Part shown: piece by piece, positions 1 to 11,214 of the stretch
Numbering within the stretch: position 1 is the stretch's first letter
Layout: the number at the start of each line of letters is the position of its first letter
Assembly (NCBI GenBank): GCA_039707655.1
Contig: CM077666.1
Span: forward strand, 299,486,166-299,550,165
Direction of reading: 5' to 3'
Source: Elymus sibiricus
Taxonomy: Eukaryota > Streptophyta > Magnoliopsida > Poales > Poaceae
DNA: 64,000 bases
The notes under the pieces: model-generated
Database searches by the model: none
Told to the model about the DNA's origin: nothing
What the model saw: the letters and a program-made list of their open reading frames with translations, nothing else
Program-made: the position numbers and the translations under genes

Positions 1-1189
1 CTATCACACATAAGCCTCCTTATATCTTCCTCAAAACAGCCACCATACCTACCTATCATGGCATTTCCATAGCCATTCCGAGATATATTGCCATGCAACT
101 TCCACCGTTCCGTCGTATGACATGTGTGTTCATCATTATATTGCTTTGCATGATTATATAGAGCTAACATGATATTTGTGGCAAAGCCACCATTCATCAT
201 TGTAATACATGTTACACTAGATCATTGCACATCCTGGTACACTGCCAAAGGCATTCATATTGTTTCAGTTTTATCGAGTTGTAAGTAAATAAAAGTGTGA
301 TGATCATCATTATTAGAACATTGTCCCAGTGAGGAAAATAATGATGGGGACTGACGAGTCCTCCAAAATGTGGGGATGAGGTCCATGAGATTGTTCTAAA
401 AAAATGAGAGAAAAAGAGAGAAGGGACAATGCTACTATCCTTTTACCACACTTGTGCTTCTAAGTAGCACCATGATCTTCATATAGAGAGTCTCCTAAGT
501 TGTCACTTTCATATACTAGTGGGAATTTTTCATTATAGAACTTGGCTTGTATATTGCGATGATGGGTTTCCTCAAATGCCCGAGGTCTTCATGAGCAAGC
601 AAGTTGGATGCACACCCACTTAGTTTCAGTTGAGCTTTCATACACTTATAGCTCTAGTGCATCCGTTGCTTGGCAATCCCTACTCCTCGCATTGATATCG
701 ATTGATAGGCCTTTCCATTGCCTATTGATCCGCCGAGTTGATGAAAGACATTCTTCCTTTTTGACTTCCCTTATTAATCTCTACCACCGCATTCTATTCC
801 ACCATAGTGCTTTATCCATGACTCACGCTCATGTATTGAGTGGAGTTGAAAATGCTGAAGCGCGTGAAAAAGTACGATACAATTGCTTGGTTTGACACCA
901 GGGTGCTCATGATTTATATTTATGCGGTGAAGGCAGAGTCATGCCATGCTTACATAATTCAATGAGTAGGGATACCATTCGTTGAGCATCGTATATTTTG
1001 AAAAAGTAATGATTATGTTCTTGTATTCATGGATATTATTATGTTGATATCAATTACTTCATCGTTTCTCAATATTTATACTATAAGAAGATTACATGAT
1101 AAACATGCTAGGTAGCATTCAACATCAAAAATTATTTTGTTTGATCATTTACCTACTCGAGGATGAGCAGGAATTAAGCTTGGGGATGA
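1..1189 (+). other. 3' untranslated internal region of element E1
   Basis: This stretch is AT-rich and has no reading frame with recognisable domains. The longest open frame, about 95 codons at 608-895, has no similarity I recognise. The last 150 bases or so (AGCATTCAACATCAAAAATT, then a clear match up to the polypurine tract) align with the matching end of element G. Further upstream the two do not match, so they share ends but differ in internal sequence. Confidence 0.6.
1176..1189 (+). promoter_or_regulatory. polypurine tract of E1
   Basis: AAGCTTGGGGATGA directly precedes the TG of the 3' LTR. It primes plus-strand DNA synthesis in LTR elements. Element G has the equivalent TAAGCTTGGGGATGC next to its own 3' LTR, in the opposite orientation. 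Confidence 0.75.
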
Positions 1190-2700
1190 TGATACGTCTC
1201 TGACGTATCTATAATTTTTGATTATTTCATGCCATTATATTATTATTCTTAGATACTTTATATGCAATTTTATATCATTTTTGGGGACTAACCTATTAAC
1301 TCAGTGCCAGTGCGAGTTGCTATTTTCTGCTTGTTTTTGGTTTTACAGAAAATCTATACCAAACGGAGTCCAAACGCTACGAAACTTTTTGACGATTTTT
1401 TTCTAGACATAAGAGACCCTAGAAGCTTCGGGGGAGGACCAGAAGACCTACGAGGAGATGACAAGGCAACAGGGCGCGCCCTGATGCCTTGTGGGTCCCT
1501 CGTGGCTCCGTATGGCATAATTCCAGCACTATAAGTTCGGAAATATTCCAAAACCCCCAGAGAGCCACCTGAAACAATTTTTCCGCCGCTGCCAGTCTCT
1601 GTTCTTCCGCGATCCCATCTGGATGCCTTTTTTGGTACTCTGCCGGAGGGGGAATCGAACGGAGGGCTTCTACATCAACCTTGCTGCTCTTCTAATGATG
1701 TGTCAGTAATTTACCACAGACCTATGAGTCCATAGTGATTAGCTAGATGTCTTTCTCTCTCTCTTTAATCTTCAATACAATGTACTCTTCGAAGATCGAT
1801 TCGATGTAATCTTCTTTTGCGGTGTGTTTGTTGGGATCCGATGAATTGTGGGTTTATGATCAGATTATTCATTGAAAGTAACTGAGTCTTTTCTGAACTT
1901 TATTATGTATGATTGTTATAGCTATGTAATGCTTTCCGGTCTATGGGTTTTCTTTGGCCAAGTTGATTCATTGATCTTTAGTGGAAGTAGTGCATAGTAG
2001 TAGGTTCAATCTTGTGGTGTCCTCACCTTGTGACAGAAGGGGAAGCGAGGCACGTATTTGTATTGTTGCTACTAAGGGTGAAATGACGGGGTTTAATCAT
2101 ATTGATTGGTTTTATTCTATCTACATTATGTCATCTTGCTTAAAGCATTGCTTTGTTCTTCATGAACTTAATACCATAAATGCAGGTAGGAGTCGGTCGA
2201 TTGGTGGAGTAATAGTAATAGATGCAGGCAGGAGTTGGTCTACTTGTTATGGATGTAATGCCTATATACATGATCATGCCATGAATAACGTCATAACTAT
2301 GTGCTTTTCTATCAATTGCCCAACAGTAATTTATCGACGCACCGTATGCTATTTTTATTAGAGAGTTGCCTCTAGTGAAAACTATGGCCCCCGGGTCAAC
2401 TTTAATCATATTACTAAAACCAAAAATACCTTGCTGCAATTTATTTACTTTTATTTTACTTTGCAATTTATCTATCTACCACTATCAGATTTGATCCTTG
2501 CAATTAACGAGTACAAGGGGATTGACCGCGTTGGGTGCAAGTATTTGCTCTTGTGTGTGCAGGTACTGCTAAGGAGTGTTTGCATGTTTCTCCTATTGGT
2601 TCAATAACCTTGGTTCTCTACTGAGGGAAATACTTATCCTCTACTATATTGCTTCACCCTTCCTCTTCGGGGAAAATCCCAACGCAGCTCACAAGTAGCA
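1190..2700 (+). repeat. 3' LTR of E1, 1511 bp
   Basis: The LTR runs TG...CA and matches both LTRs of element G over its full length in reverse orientation. A TATAAG box candidate lies at 1530-1535, after a GC-rich segment. The downstream half contains the CAGGAGTTGGTCTACTTGT-like segment also found in G. No coding content is expected; short open frames here are fortuitous. Confidence 0.85.
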
Positions 2701-3099
2701 CAAATGAGGTCATCCACCCTAATCAGACAGTGTCTATCAAAGGAAGGTGTATCTTGGATGGTACGATCATCCTCCATGAGGTTTTCCATGAGATTAAATG
2801 CACAAAGGAGGAGACTTCGAGAAAGCCTATGACAGAATTAATTCGGACTTCTTGGAAGAGGTCCTACACATAAAGGGTTTTGATCCTCAATGGACAAGTT
2901 GGATGATGCAATTGGTCAGGGGTGGACAAATGACAATCAACATCAATGGTAAGATAGGCCACTATTTTCGAAATGCTAGAGTGAGACAAGGGGATCTGAT
3001 CTCCCCATTGCTCTACAATTTTTTGTTTGGTGCTCTTGCAGTAATACTTGAGGGGGCCAAGGTAGCATAGCACATTGTGCGAGTTGCTTCGAGGATGGT
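2701..3099 (+). pseudogene. LINE (L1-type) reverse transcriptase fragment, part 1
   Basis: Two overlapping frames encode typical plant L1 reverse transcriptase: IKGRCILDGTIILHEVFHEI in one frame, then GGDFEKAYDRI, GQMTINING and VRQGDLISPLLYN in another. The frame changes near 2805 and a TAG stop ends the second frame at 3068-3070. The sequence breaks off at 3100 where the LARD begins and resumes at 18863 with the YADD box. The enzyme would copy RNA by target-primed reverse transcription. Only about 590 bp survive in total and the fragment is dead. It is the oldest layer visible here. Confidence 0.85.
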
Positions 3100-3519
3100 C
3101 GTGACGCCCCCGACTCAATCATGCACTAATCATACACGCAAATGCGCACGATCAAGATCAGAGACTCACGGGAAGATATCACAACAGAACTCTAGACACA
3201 AATTAAAGTCATACAACTTTATATTACAAGCCAGGCCACGAAGGCTCGAATACATAAGTCAGCGGAAGCAACAATATCTGAGTACAGACATAACTAAACA
3301 AGTTTGCCTTAAGAAGGCTGAGCAAAACAACGACATCTAGATCGAAAAGGCACAGGCCTCCTGCCTGGGAGCCTCCGAACTACTCCTGGTCATCGGTCTC
3401 CACGTAGTAGTAGGCTCCGTCGGTGTAGTAGTAGTCGTCGGCGGGATCAGCTAGCTCCTAGGCCCCGTCATCTGATCGCAGCAACCGGGTAGAGGGGAAA
3501 AAGGTAGCAAAGCAACCGT

Positions 3520-3540
3520 GAGTACTCATCCAAAGTACTC
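3520..3540 (-). promoter_or_regulatory. LTR hairpin motif GAGTAC/GTACTC (LARD 3' LTR)
   Basis: Six-base arms GAGTAC and GTACTC surround a 9-base spacer. The same stem is present in F and K. It lies about 420 bp from the LTR end, as in F. The copy in the other LARD LTR (15061-15081) has one arm base changed. Confidence 0.5.
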
Positions 3541-3857
3541 GCAAGACTTACATCAGAACTATGCTAAGTATGCATCGGTATCAAAGGGAAGGGGCTGTAT
3601 CAGTGGACCAAACTGCAGAATGCCAGGGTAGAGGGGAAGGCCTAGCCTATCAAAGACTAGCATCTTGCAGCGTCTTGCAGCAACAGAAGAGAATAGAGTA
3701 ACATAGCATATAGTAACAAATATATATTAGTAACGCCCAGAGATCCTTCCTCGACTACCCCGCGAGGAAGCGATCTCGGAACCATCATATCAGTTTAGCG
3801 AAACCAGTATCCAGTTCTAGTTGTAGTAGATCGGGATACAACTTCGAGCGTCCATTA

Positions 3858-3898
3858 CCATGGACACGGCTATTCGAATAGATAACTTCCCTGCAGGG
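3858..3898 (-). promoter_or_regulatory. palindromic LTR cassette (LARD 3' LTR)
   Basis: Read on the minus strand there are three dyads: CCCTGCAGGG (3889-3898), TATTCGAATA (3871-3880) and CCGTGTCCATGG (3858-3869). The third has one arm base changed relative to the other LARD LTR. The order and spacing match those in F, K and E. The function is unknown; transcription-factor sites or RNA structure are possible. Confidence 0.55.
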
Positions 3899-4571
3899 GT
3901 GCACCAACTTACCCAACACGCTCGATTAACTCTGGCCGGACACACTTTTATCGGGTCATGCCCAGCCTCGGCTGATCGACACACTGTAGTCCTACCTAGG
4001 CTCAACAGAGAGGCCAGCACGCCGGTCTAAATCCTAAGTGCGAAGGGGTCATGTGCCAATTGTCCTAAGCACTCCTGCGCGTTGCGTACACGGCCGTGAG
4101 CAGACCCACCCCCTTAATACAAGCGCAGGCGGTTACCGTCCAACCCGGCGCGCGCCGCTCAACTGCTGACGTCTGAAGAGCTTTCGGAAGAATCCTACGA
4201 CACCGAGTGCCCACTTTTATTCCCGCGTGGTGGTCAGTGCGAAAAGGCTAGAGGCCTACTCAGATCATATATCCAAACCCGTTAGTGTATTGGGAGCTCG
4301 CGGTGACGATCAGTGCTCCTATCGCCCCGTCTCGCGGTCTTACGACAAGGGCCAGGCCCATCCCTCTCTAGGGCGGTCTCTGCCTGCCCGGTCGTGCCGC
4401 GTCATTAAATCTCGCGGGTACCCTCCTGGTCAACCCGACTTATCAAGAGACTGTCGGGAACTCAGGTCCACCTCTACCGGGGTGGTACCACCTGTCCCTT
4501 TAGTCCCGCAGTAACAGTTAACGGGGAACAGTTAAAGGTAACAGTGTGTCCTTACCATCAAGGTGAACTCA

Positions 4572-4777
4572 GAGGAATCACCCTCGGTAGGTTCACACCT
4601 GAGGTAGAATGTCAAGGTGAACTTGGAGGAATCACCCTCGATAAGTCCACGCTTGAGGTGATGCACGACAAAGAACATCATCGGGAGTGGTGAGCGAGGA
4701 ATCACCCTCTGTAAACCACACATGATGTGCTACACTACAGAGATATCATTGGAAGTGGGACACGAGGCATCACCCTC
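4572..4777 (-). repeat. four spaced copies of GAGGGTGATTCCTC (LARD 3' LTR)
   Basis: On the plus strand the copies read GAGGAATCACCCTC at 4572, 4626 and 4696, and GAGGCATCACCCTC at 4764. The start-to-start spacing is 54, 70 and 68. The LTRs of F contain the same motif with spacing 68, 69 and 53, which is the same order read on the other strand. This looks like an enhancer-type array; that role is inferred. Confidence 0.6.
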
Positions 4778-7123
4778 GGCACTCGATAGTAGCTCTGTAG
4801 AGTCGTACAACTAAGGGGGGTGCTGGTGGTGTGTTCGGTCTCTATACATCGATCACATTGATCGAATCTTTTGGTAGTAAAGCCTCGCAACACGGACAAG
4901 GGTGTGGGGCCACAGATGGATCACTAACCAGCCTATACTAGGCATATAGGGCAACAGGTAAATTATCAACAATAGTTTACAAAATCAAGCTATGCATGAG
5001 AATAGGAGCTATCAAATATAGTAGCAAAATCTAATGCAAGCACGAGAGAGAAAGAATGGGCGATATTGGAATGATCAAGGGGGTTTTGCTTGCCTGGAAG
5101 CTCTACTGTAAGTGGTTGAACGTCTGCGGCGTAGTCATACTCAGTGGCGTCAGTGTCGATCTCGGGGTCTACCGGAGAAGAAGAGGGGGAAGAAACAATA
5201 AATATAAAGCACACAGATGCAGCACAATGCATGAGAAGGTGATATGCTATCCTAGGGGTGACAGAATGCAGTGCTAGGTGTTATAGACGGAGCGGGAAAA
5301 TATCTGGGAATATTTTCCCAGCTTTAGGCAATTATCGGACAGACGATTTAGAGGGGAAGGTTCCATGTTTGCAGTGTTGGAGGCATGTGACACGTATGTG
5401 GATGGCATATTCGGATTCGTCTAATTTTTCTGATCATTTCTCATATATAAATTATTTTCATCCGTGTTACGGATTATTTTATATGATTTTTCAAAGTTTT
5501 AATGATTTTCTGAAATTTCTGGAATATATTAAATCGAAATATTAAATATCTAAATTGCTATGAGTACTCAAAAGTGTACCCAGCAATGTGCACATGTGGC
5601 TGACATGTGGGGCCAGTCAACTGCCCAGTCAGCAGTTGACTGGTCAAAGGTCCCGGTGGGACCCAGTTGCCAGTGACACATAATTTAACAGACTAATTAA
5701 ATAGCTTAATTAGATGGGGTGGCCCACATGTCATTGGTGTGACACCATGGTTTTTGCCAACCTTTCTTTCAAAAACCCATTTGAATCTTTATTTGGAATT
5801 TAGTTTGGATTTTGTTTTGAATGGCTCTATGGGATTATAACTTGGGAATATTTCTGATTTTCTTTCCCAAGTGAACCTAAGCTCCCAAAAACCTCTCCCA
5901 AGACATGTCACCTCTATTCTTGCCACATCTCAATTTTTCTCCCAACTAAATATTCCTTTTTCATTAAAGGAATAACCCTTTGAGCTCTAGGTTGTTAAGC
6001 AACCTATATTTCTATCATTCCAAAAATTCCAGGAAAATTCTCATAAATTCTTTGGACCATGTGAACCTTGGGTATGTGAAAATAGTCAGGATTCCATACT
6101 CATGGTGAGCACAGCATCCAATCTTTGTTTCTGGTCATAATTTCAGTTTGTGAGGCAACTATATTTTCTATTGCTCCAAAAATTCTAAAATTAATCCAGG
6201 ACATTCTCCTACCCATATTATCAGTCTCCACCAAATTTTGGACCATTTCATTCAGCCATTTTTTCTATAAAATTCCTCCCAGTTTCTGTCCAGTAGAAAG
6301 CTTTGTGAAGGAAGTACCATTTATTCTTATCCAAATGCTATGAAATTTTTATGGCATCTTGGCATCACCAAATCACTCACAAATACCAAGTTTCAACTCC
6401 AGAAACCCATCCATATGAGTGCATCTTCCTCAGCAAGTTTCTGGACCAGAGGAGTAGTTGTGAAGCAACTATATCCAAGGCTCATCCATTTGGCCTGAAA
6501 TTTGTCTAGAGTGGGCACCTTCTTATCACAAGTCATTGTGACAAAACCCCTCTCTCAAATCCCTAGCCATTTCTCCTCAGCTTGCTGCCCAAGTTTCTGA
6601 TCAAAAACTTGTCTGGAAGCTATCCAGCAGTCCAGGCCATCTCTTGTCAAACCAAGGGCACAGGGAGATCTCTGTATGAAGGGACTACCGTGTAGACATA
6701 ACCGTTCGGGCCAGAGCACACCTCGTGCACCAGTGCATGCGGTGACCACGCGTCTGCCCGAGCCAAAGTCGTGCTCTGCACGCCGACCGCATCGGACATG
6801 ACCGTTCCGGCCACCTCGCGCTGCCCCTCCTTGTCCTGGCTTGCCGACGACGTCGCCTGCACCCACGTACCCTCTCCAGAACTCTCTCCCAGCTCCAGCG
6901 AAGCTCGCCGCCGCACACGGCCAAGTTCACGCATGGGCCGAACAGGGCGCCGCGGTCGCCGCCGTGCCCGCACGCTCTTAATGGCTCCGCTCGCGTCCCG
7001 TCACTCCTGCGCGCTCAAGTCCACTCCAGCCCACGCCGCGATGGCCAGCGCAGCAACCAGCTAGCTGTCCTCGTCGTGCCAGCGCAACCGTGGCGGCATC
7101 CGGCCACCACGGCCTCGCCCGGC

Positions 7124-7130
7124 TATAAAA
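7124..7130 (+). promoter_or_regulatory. TATA box of solo LTR K
   Basis: TATAAAA sits in the GC-rich middle of the LTR and is followed after about 25 bases by a pyrimidine-rich CCGTCTCTCCTCACC segment suited to a transcription start. This is the expected place for the LTR promoter. Confidence 0.55.
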
Positions 7131-8750
7131 GGTGCTCCCCGCCCCGTCTCTCCTCACCACTCGAGCTCTCCATCTCCTAATCGTCGCCTCACAGCACCGG
7201 AGCAAGCCGGAGAACTCTCCTGCTCCATCTCGGCGAGGTGCACTGCCGCTCGGCCCCAGCTTCTCTAGCTCCTCTCCGTCCACTCCAGCCTCAACCAAGC
7301 CCATCCCCGAGCTCGTGGCACTTCACTGGCTCTCCCCAACCACTCCTCTGCCTGAGTACTCACCGGAGTCACCGGATCCGCCGACGCCCGTAGCTGGTCG
7401 CCGCCTGAGAAGAAGGGGCCGACGCCGTCCGGCCACCTCCCGACGAGCTGCGAGTACGGGCGTGTTCGTTGTCGTGTGCTCGATCCATCCTGATCATCTC
7501 CCGGTGCCGCCACAGCCTCCACGCCGGCCAACCATCGCCGGTGAGCCGCCGTCTCCTGTTCCCTCTCCCTCTCTATTTAAAACTGACAAGGGGTCCCACC
7601 CGTCAGTGACTCTCCTCACGCCCGAAGCGGTACGCTAGTGGAGGCGCACTTCGGTTTTATGCCTTCAACGTGGCCGCTTCTGGTATTTTCTGATTTCTGT
7701 TTAAATTCAAATAATTCCAGAAGTTTGACCTCAACTTTGACCATCAATATCTTTTAAACCATAAGTCCAAATGAGTTCATTCTTTTTGCACTATTTTTCT
7801 TATGAGCTCCTCTATTTGCTGTAAAATTTTGGTATTTTTTCTTTGCTGTCCAGAATTGCTGGACAGAAGAAAATGCTTTATGTGTTATTTGAAAATGTTT
7901 TCAAAAATGTTTTTCAGATTGGTTTGAGTTATTGGTGAAGGCTAGGAGTACTCCCACACTTATTTGGTGCAAGGCAAGCCACAACTCTCATTTGCATAAT
8001 TGCATTGCAATATCATGGTTTAAATAATTATTTTAATGCAAAATATGGATTATTTGTAAATAAGTTAATTCATGCAACACTTTGAAAATCTTGGGGAAGC
8101 TATTGTCATGTTGATGATGAGATTATAGTCATTAGTAGATTTCAAGTTTGAGGTTGATATGACACGGTTGGATTAAGAGATTACCGTCTATGATTATCTT
8201 GTGATTCCGTCCGGTACCTCATAAGTGAGATCAGTAGTGGTAGTTGATCATATTGCTCGTTGGATTTCTGGTTAGTTATTGTTGTAACTTGGATCACTGT
8301 AATACCGGAGTGTCAGTGATGACTATAGTTGCTTGGGGATAAATTCCTTCATTGTTGATCAAGTGCCACTGAACCAAACTTTCCAGTGCAGCCACACCTG
8401 CCGGAATGGGACGGCATTGGCTTGGTCTAACCGCGTGCTCTTTTATCGATACCACCAAAGAGGGAAGGTTATGCATGTGTGCTGCCCTGATTAGGTACGC
8501 AACGATAACCTTGTGAGCCCGGTTTGGTTTTTGAGCTCAGGTCCCCGTTTGGGACAGTTTGGTTGGCCACGATGGTGGCAGGTGTCAGAAGTGACACAGG
8601 GGCCACCCAAGGCATGACCCGGTAGGGGGAGTGATTATCGATGGTACGATGGAGGAGTCACGGGTTAGGCAAGTTTTATTGGAGCAGCACCGGTCCACCC
8701 AAATGGGAGCATGAGGCCAGGAGCTCCATAGTGTGGGTAAAGTGCGCAAC

Positions 8751-8793
8751 CTCTGCAGAGTGTAAGAATCTATTCGAATAGCCGCGTCCACGG
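8751..8793 (+). promoter_or_regulatory. palindromic LTR cassette (K)
   Basis: Three dyads follow one another: CTCTGCAGAG (8751-8760), TATTCGAATA (8771-8780) and CCGCGTCCACGG (8782-8793). They are preceded by GTGTGGGTAAAGTGC, which is also conserved in E. Compared with the LARD, both halves of the first dyad differ in a compensating way. Confidence 0.55.
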
Positions 8794-9173
8794 TATTGGA
8801 TACAGTTTGTACTAAGTCACACTGTCTGATCAACACCCATGATGGAATGACTTGTTAATGATGGAAGAACTCGTCTCAGTAGGGTGAGGTATCCCCTTGG
8901 AGAAAGCCCGCCGGTAATGTTGTAAGCAATCTCGGGAATGATTGTCCGAGGTTTTTGGGGTGACCATGAGTTGGTCACCGAAGTAAGTGTTTCAACCAAG
9001 TAGCCCAGAGCATTATGGTTCCTGTGATTTTGGCAGATGTAACTTTCGGTGGATAGTTTAGCAATAGTATGTTATTATTTTCTTCCACCCTTTTAATAGC
9101 ATTTGGATCGGATATAACCATGATTTACTATGACATTGTCATGCCTTGATGCTTGTGTTTGTTGTGAGCTTGC

Positions 9174-9211
9174 GAGTACACTCAAAGTACTCACCTGGCA
9201 TGTCATGCCAG
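9174..9211 (+). promoter_or_regulatory. paired hairpins near the 3' end of K
   Basis: The first stem is GAGTAC (9174-9179) with GTACTC (9187-9192). Two bases later comes the perfect palindrome CTGGCATGTCATGCCAG (9195-9211). TTTGCAGG follows and resembles a 3' splice site. Solo LTR E has two hairpins at the matching place with different bases. Confidence 0.5.
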
Positions 9212-9724
9212 TTTGCAGGTGCTGACCTGTGTGCATAGCCGAGGATTTCGAGTGGCGAGCTAGGACGTTTCCCAGCCAGAGTCCCTGCAGAGTGGAGTCC
9301 ATTACCGATGCCATGGTTCCGCTGCTAGCATAGAGCTACTTTAGTAGTAGTTGTATCATTGTAACCTTTGTAAACTCTTGTAACCCTTGTAACCTCATTT
9401 ATTAGAAATAAAGAGCTGATTTGTTCTATGCCAAGCAGTGCCATATTTTAGAAGACTTGATCTCTGGGCTGGAATACGGGGTGCTCCGGTGACTCTGAGC
9501 CGGGGTGCCACAATTGGCATGGTTTAGTTAAGGGTTATTTTGCAAAGGGGGTTAGCATTAACAGGGTTAGGCCCTAATTTAATTTGGCTGGCCCCATGTG
9601 GCAGTGGCTATAGACAGCCACTATGTGGCTGTGCTCATGCACGAGCACACACAGAGGGGCGCCGGTGGGCGCAGAGGCCACGCACGGGCGGCCGGGCGAG
9701 CGGAAGGCAGCGGGCGCGGGGCTG

Positions 9725-10035
9725 GCAGCAGCGGCGGCGGCAGGAGCAGCAACTAGCAGCGGCATCAGCAGCAAAGAGTAGCAGCTAGCAGTAGCATGCA
9801 ACAGCAGCTAGGAGCAGCAAAGCAGCAAGGCAGCAGCGGCAGAGGCAGCAGACGCGAGTGGGCAAGCGGCGGTAGGCAGCGGCAGGCGGCAGAGGCGGGT
9901 GCGGCCAGGGCAAGCAGCGGCACACGGGGGCAACAGCGGCTTCAGTAGCAGCGGCAAGAGCAGCAGCAAGCAGAGGCAGCAGCAGCGGTACGCAGTAGTA
10001 GCAGACGGTCAGCAGCAGCGGGGCAGCAGCAACGC
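9725..10035. repeat. imperfect CAG/GCA trinucleotide tract (LARD 3' LTR)
   Basis: Low-complexity DNA dominated by GCAGCA, GCGGCA and CAGTAG triplets. The same tract occurs in the other LTR at about 17401-17720, so it belongs to the LTR and not to a gene. The poly-Ala, poly-Cys or poly-Leu open frames over it are artefacts of the triplet repeat. Confidence 0.75.
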
Positions 10036-11202
10036 TCGGGGGCAATGACGGCAGCGGGCGAGCGGCGGCAGGCCGGGGCGCGGCGGGCGCATGCGCCGGA
10101 AGCGCAGGGGTGCGGCCAAGAGGCCAGAGGTGCGCAGGAGCGTGACCACGGGCATGGTGAACGCGGCTAGAGGTCGCGCGAGCACGCGAAGCTCCGAATG
10201 CTTCGAGGGCGGCGGCTAACAGCGTCAGATCGGAGGGGAAAATGAGGGGAATCGGTAGAGGAGCTCACCGCGAAGCTCGTAGACGAGGCCAGGAGGCACG
10301 GGGCGGTAGGAACGCGACGAACTCGACGATGAGATGCGGCGGCCGTGGGTGAAGACAACATCGATGGCGAGTGTACGGGGCCTCCTAGCTCGAGCCCTTA
10401 GGCGAGGGCGAAGGAGGCGACGATGGCGGAGCTCCTGAACGTCTTGGCACGACGAGGGGAGGCCGGTGGCCGTGGGATCAGCGAGGTGGCGGTGACCACA
10501 TGCTCGAGCGACGAAGAAAATGAATGGGACGAGCGAGGGGGAAGAATGGGTGGCCTAGGGTTTGTCCAAGGGGTGCGGGGATGGCCTTGTAGGTCGCCAG
10601 GGAGCGGCGGATGGCAGGCACGTGGCCATCCGCGGCCACGGACGCACCACGGTCGTTCACCGCGGTTCGGTGAACAGAGGAAGACGATGGAGGGGGAGTT
10701 GGGCTGGGCTACACTGTGCACTTGCGGCCCAGTCCAACAGTGCGGTTTTTCCTATTTTCTTTTCTATTTTTTGTTTTCTTTATCTCTCTCTGTTTTGCAA
10801 TTTAATTAAATACCAGTTGAATTTTGTTCAACATGAAACTGGTCACATAAATCTAGCACAATATTTTGGAGAGGCCCACAAAGTTTCAAGTCAATTGGAA
10901 ATACATAAACATTTGTTTATTTTGAAATGGTTATTTCTGTTGCTGTTGGGCCACTTTATATTTTACTAGGGATTAATTGGTGAGTCAAATCATGTTGGTT
11001 CCAACATGAAAAATGATCAGGGGAATTTATATAATAATGCGAACAATTTAGTTTTATAGTTTGAAGAAATAATAATTTGACTTGCAATTCAAATTTGAAT
11101 TTGACTTTGGTTTTTATCAAGGTGCAATTTAGCTTAGCAAAAATCAGATGACATTTCATCATTAGTGCGAGATTACTGTAGCATGATTACTGGGGCGTTA
11201 CA

Positions 11203-11214
11203 AATCTCCTCCAC
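11203..11214 (-). promoter_or_regulatory. polypurine tract of the LARD
   Basis: On the minus strand GTGGAGGAGATT abuts the TGTAACGCCCC start of the 3' LTR. F has AGAGGAGGAGAA at the same position. Confidence 0.7.

Larger units (their letters stand above)
1..2700 (+). mobile_element. 3' end of a Gypsy LTR retrotransposon (element E1, TGATACGTCTC family)
   Basis: Only the last part of this element is in the window: non-coding internal DNA, a polypurine tract and the 3' LTR. The LTR begins TGATACGTCTC and ends ACAAGTAGCA. The same end, followed by a primer-binding site, is seen in element G (41530-48139, opposite strand), which fixes the right border. E1 lies in a LINE whose reverse transcriptase resumes at 2701. 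The expected duplicated target would be CAAAT (2701-2705), but the left copy is outside the window. The family resembles the Triticeae Fatima/Sabrina group; the exact name is not determined. Confidence 0.85.
5738..9512 (+). mobile_element. solo LTR K (Tekay-like, 3775 bp)
   Basis: The element begins TGTGACACCATGG and ends GGGGTGCCACA, and is flanked by a perfect 5-bp duplication ATTGG (5733-5737 and 9513-9517). The uninterrupted target is seen in the sister LTR near 17255. It has no internal domain, primer site or polypurine tract, so it is a solo LTR left after recombination between two LTRs. Orientation is set by the TATA box and by the palindromic cassette shared with F. The order is an AT-rich start, a GC-rich middle (6650-7640) and an AT-rich end. 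Open frames of 100-170 codons in the GC-rich part have no recognisable domain. Confidence 0.9.
3100..11202 (-). repeat. 3' LTR of the LARD, interrupted by solo LTR K
   Basis: It consists of LTR sequence at 3100-5737 and 9518-11202 (about 4.32 kb) split by a 3775-bp solo LTR. Its counterpart 14641-18862 is continuous across the site. In a hand-aligned sample of the first 215 bases I counted about 10 differences between the two LTRs, mostly transitions. It contains the four-copy GAGGGTGATTCCTC array, the palindromic cassette and a CAG-rich tract, all described separately. Open frames in its GC-rich part (for example 10423-10809) are not conserved as proteins. Confidence 0.85.

Noticed and set aside
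345..385. Hammerhead-ribozyme-like string CTGACGAGTCC in E1's 3' region
   Set aside because: The CTGANGAG half is present, but the obligatory GAAA half and a cleavage stem are missing. It is better read as a small GGACT/AGTCC inverted repeat.
3100..3104. Target-site duplication for the LARD
   Set aside because: Left ATGGT or GGTCG and right GTGCT do not match. The left LTR end is mutated (CG for TG), so no duplication is claimed.
7132..7638. 168-codon Pro/Ser-rich ORF in solo LTR K
   Set aside because: It lies in the GC-rich leader of an LTR, has no domain, and other LTRs have unrelated frames there.
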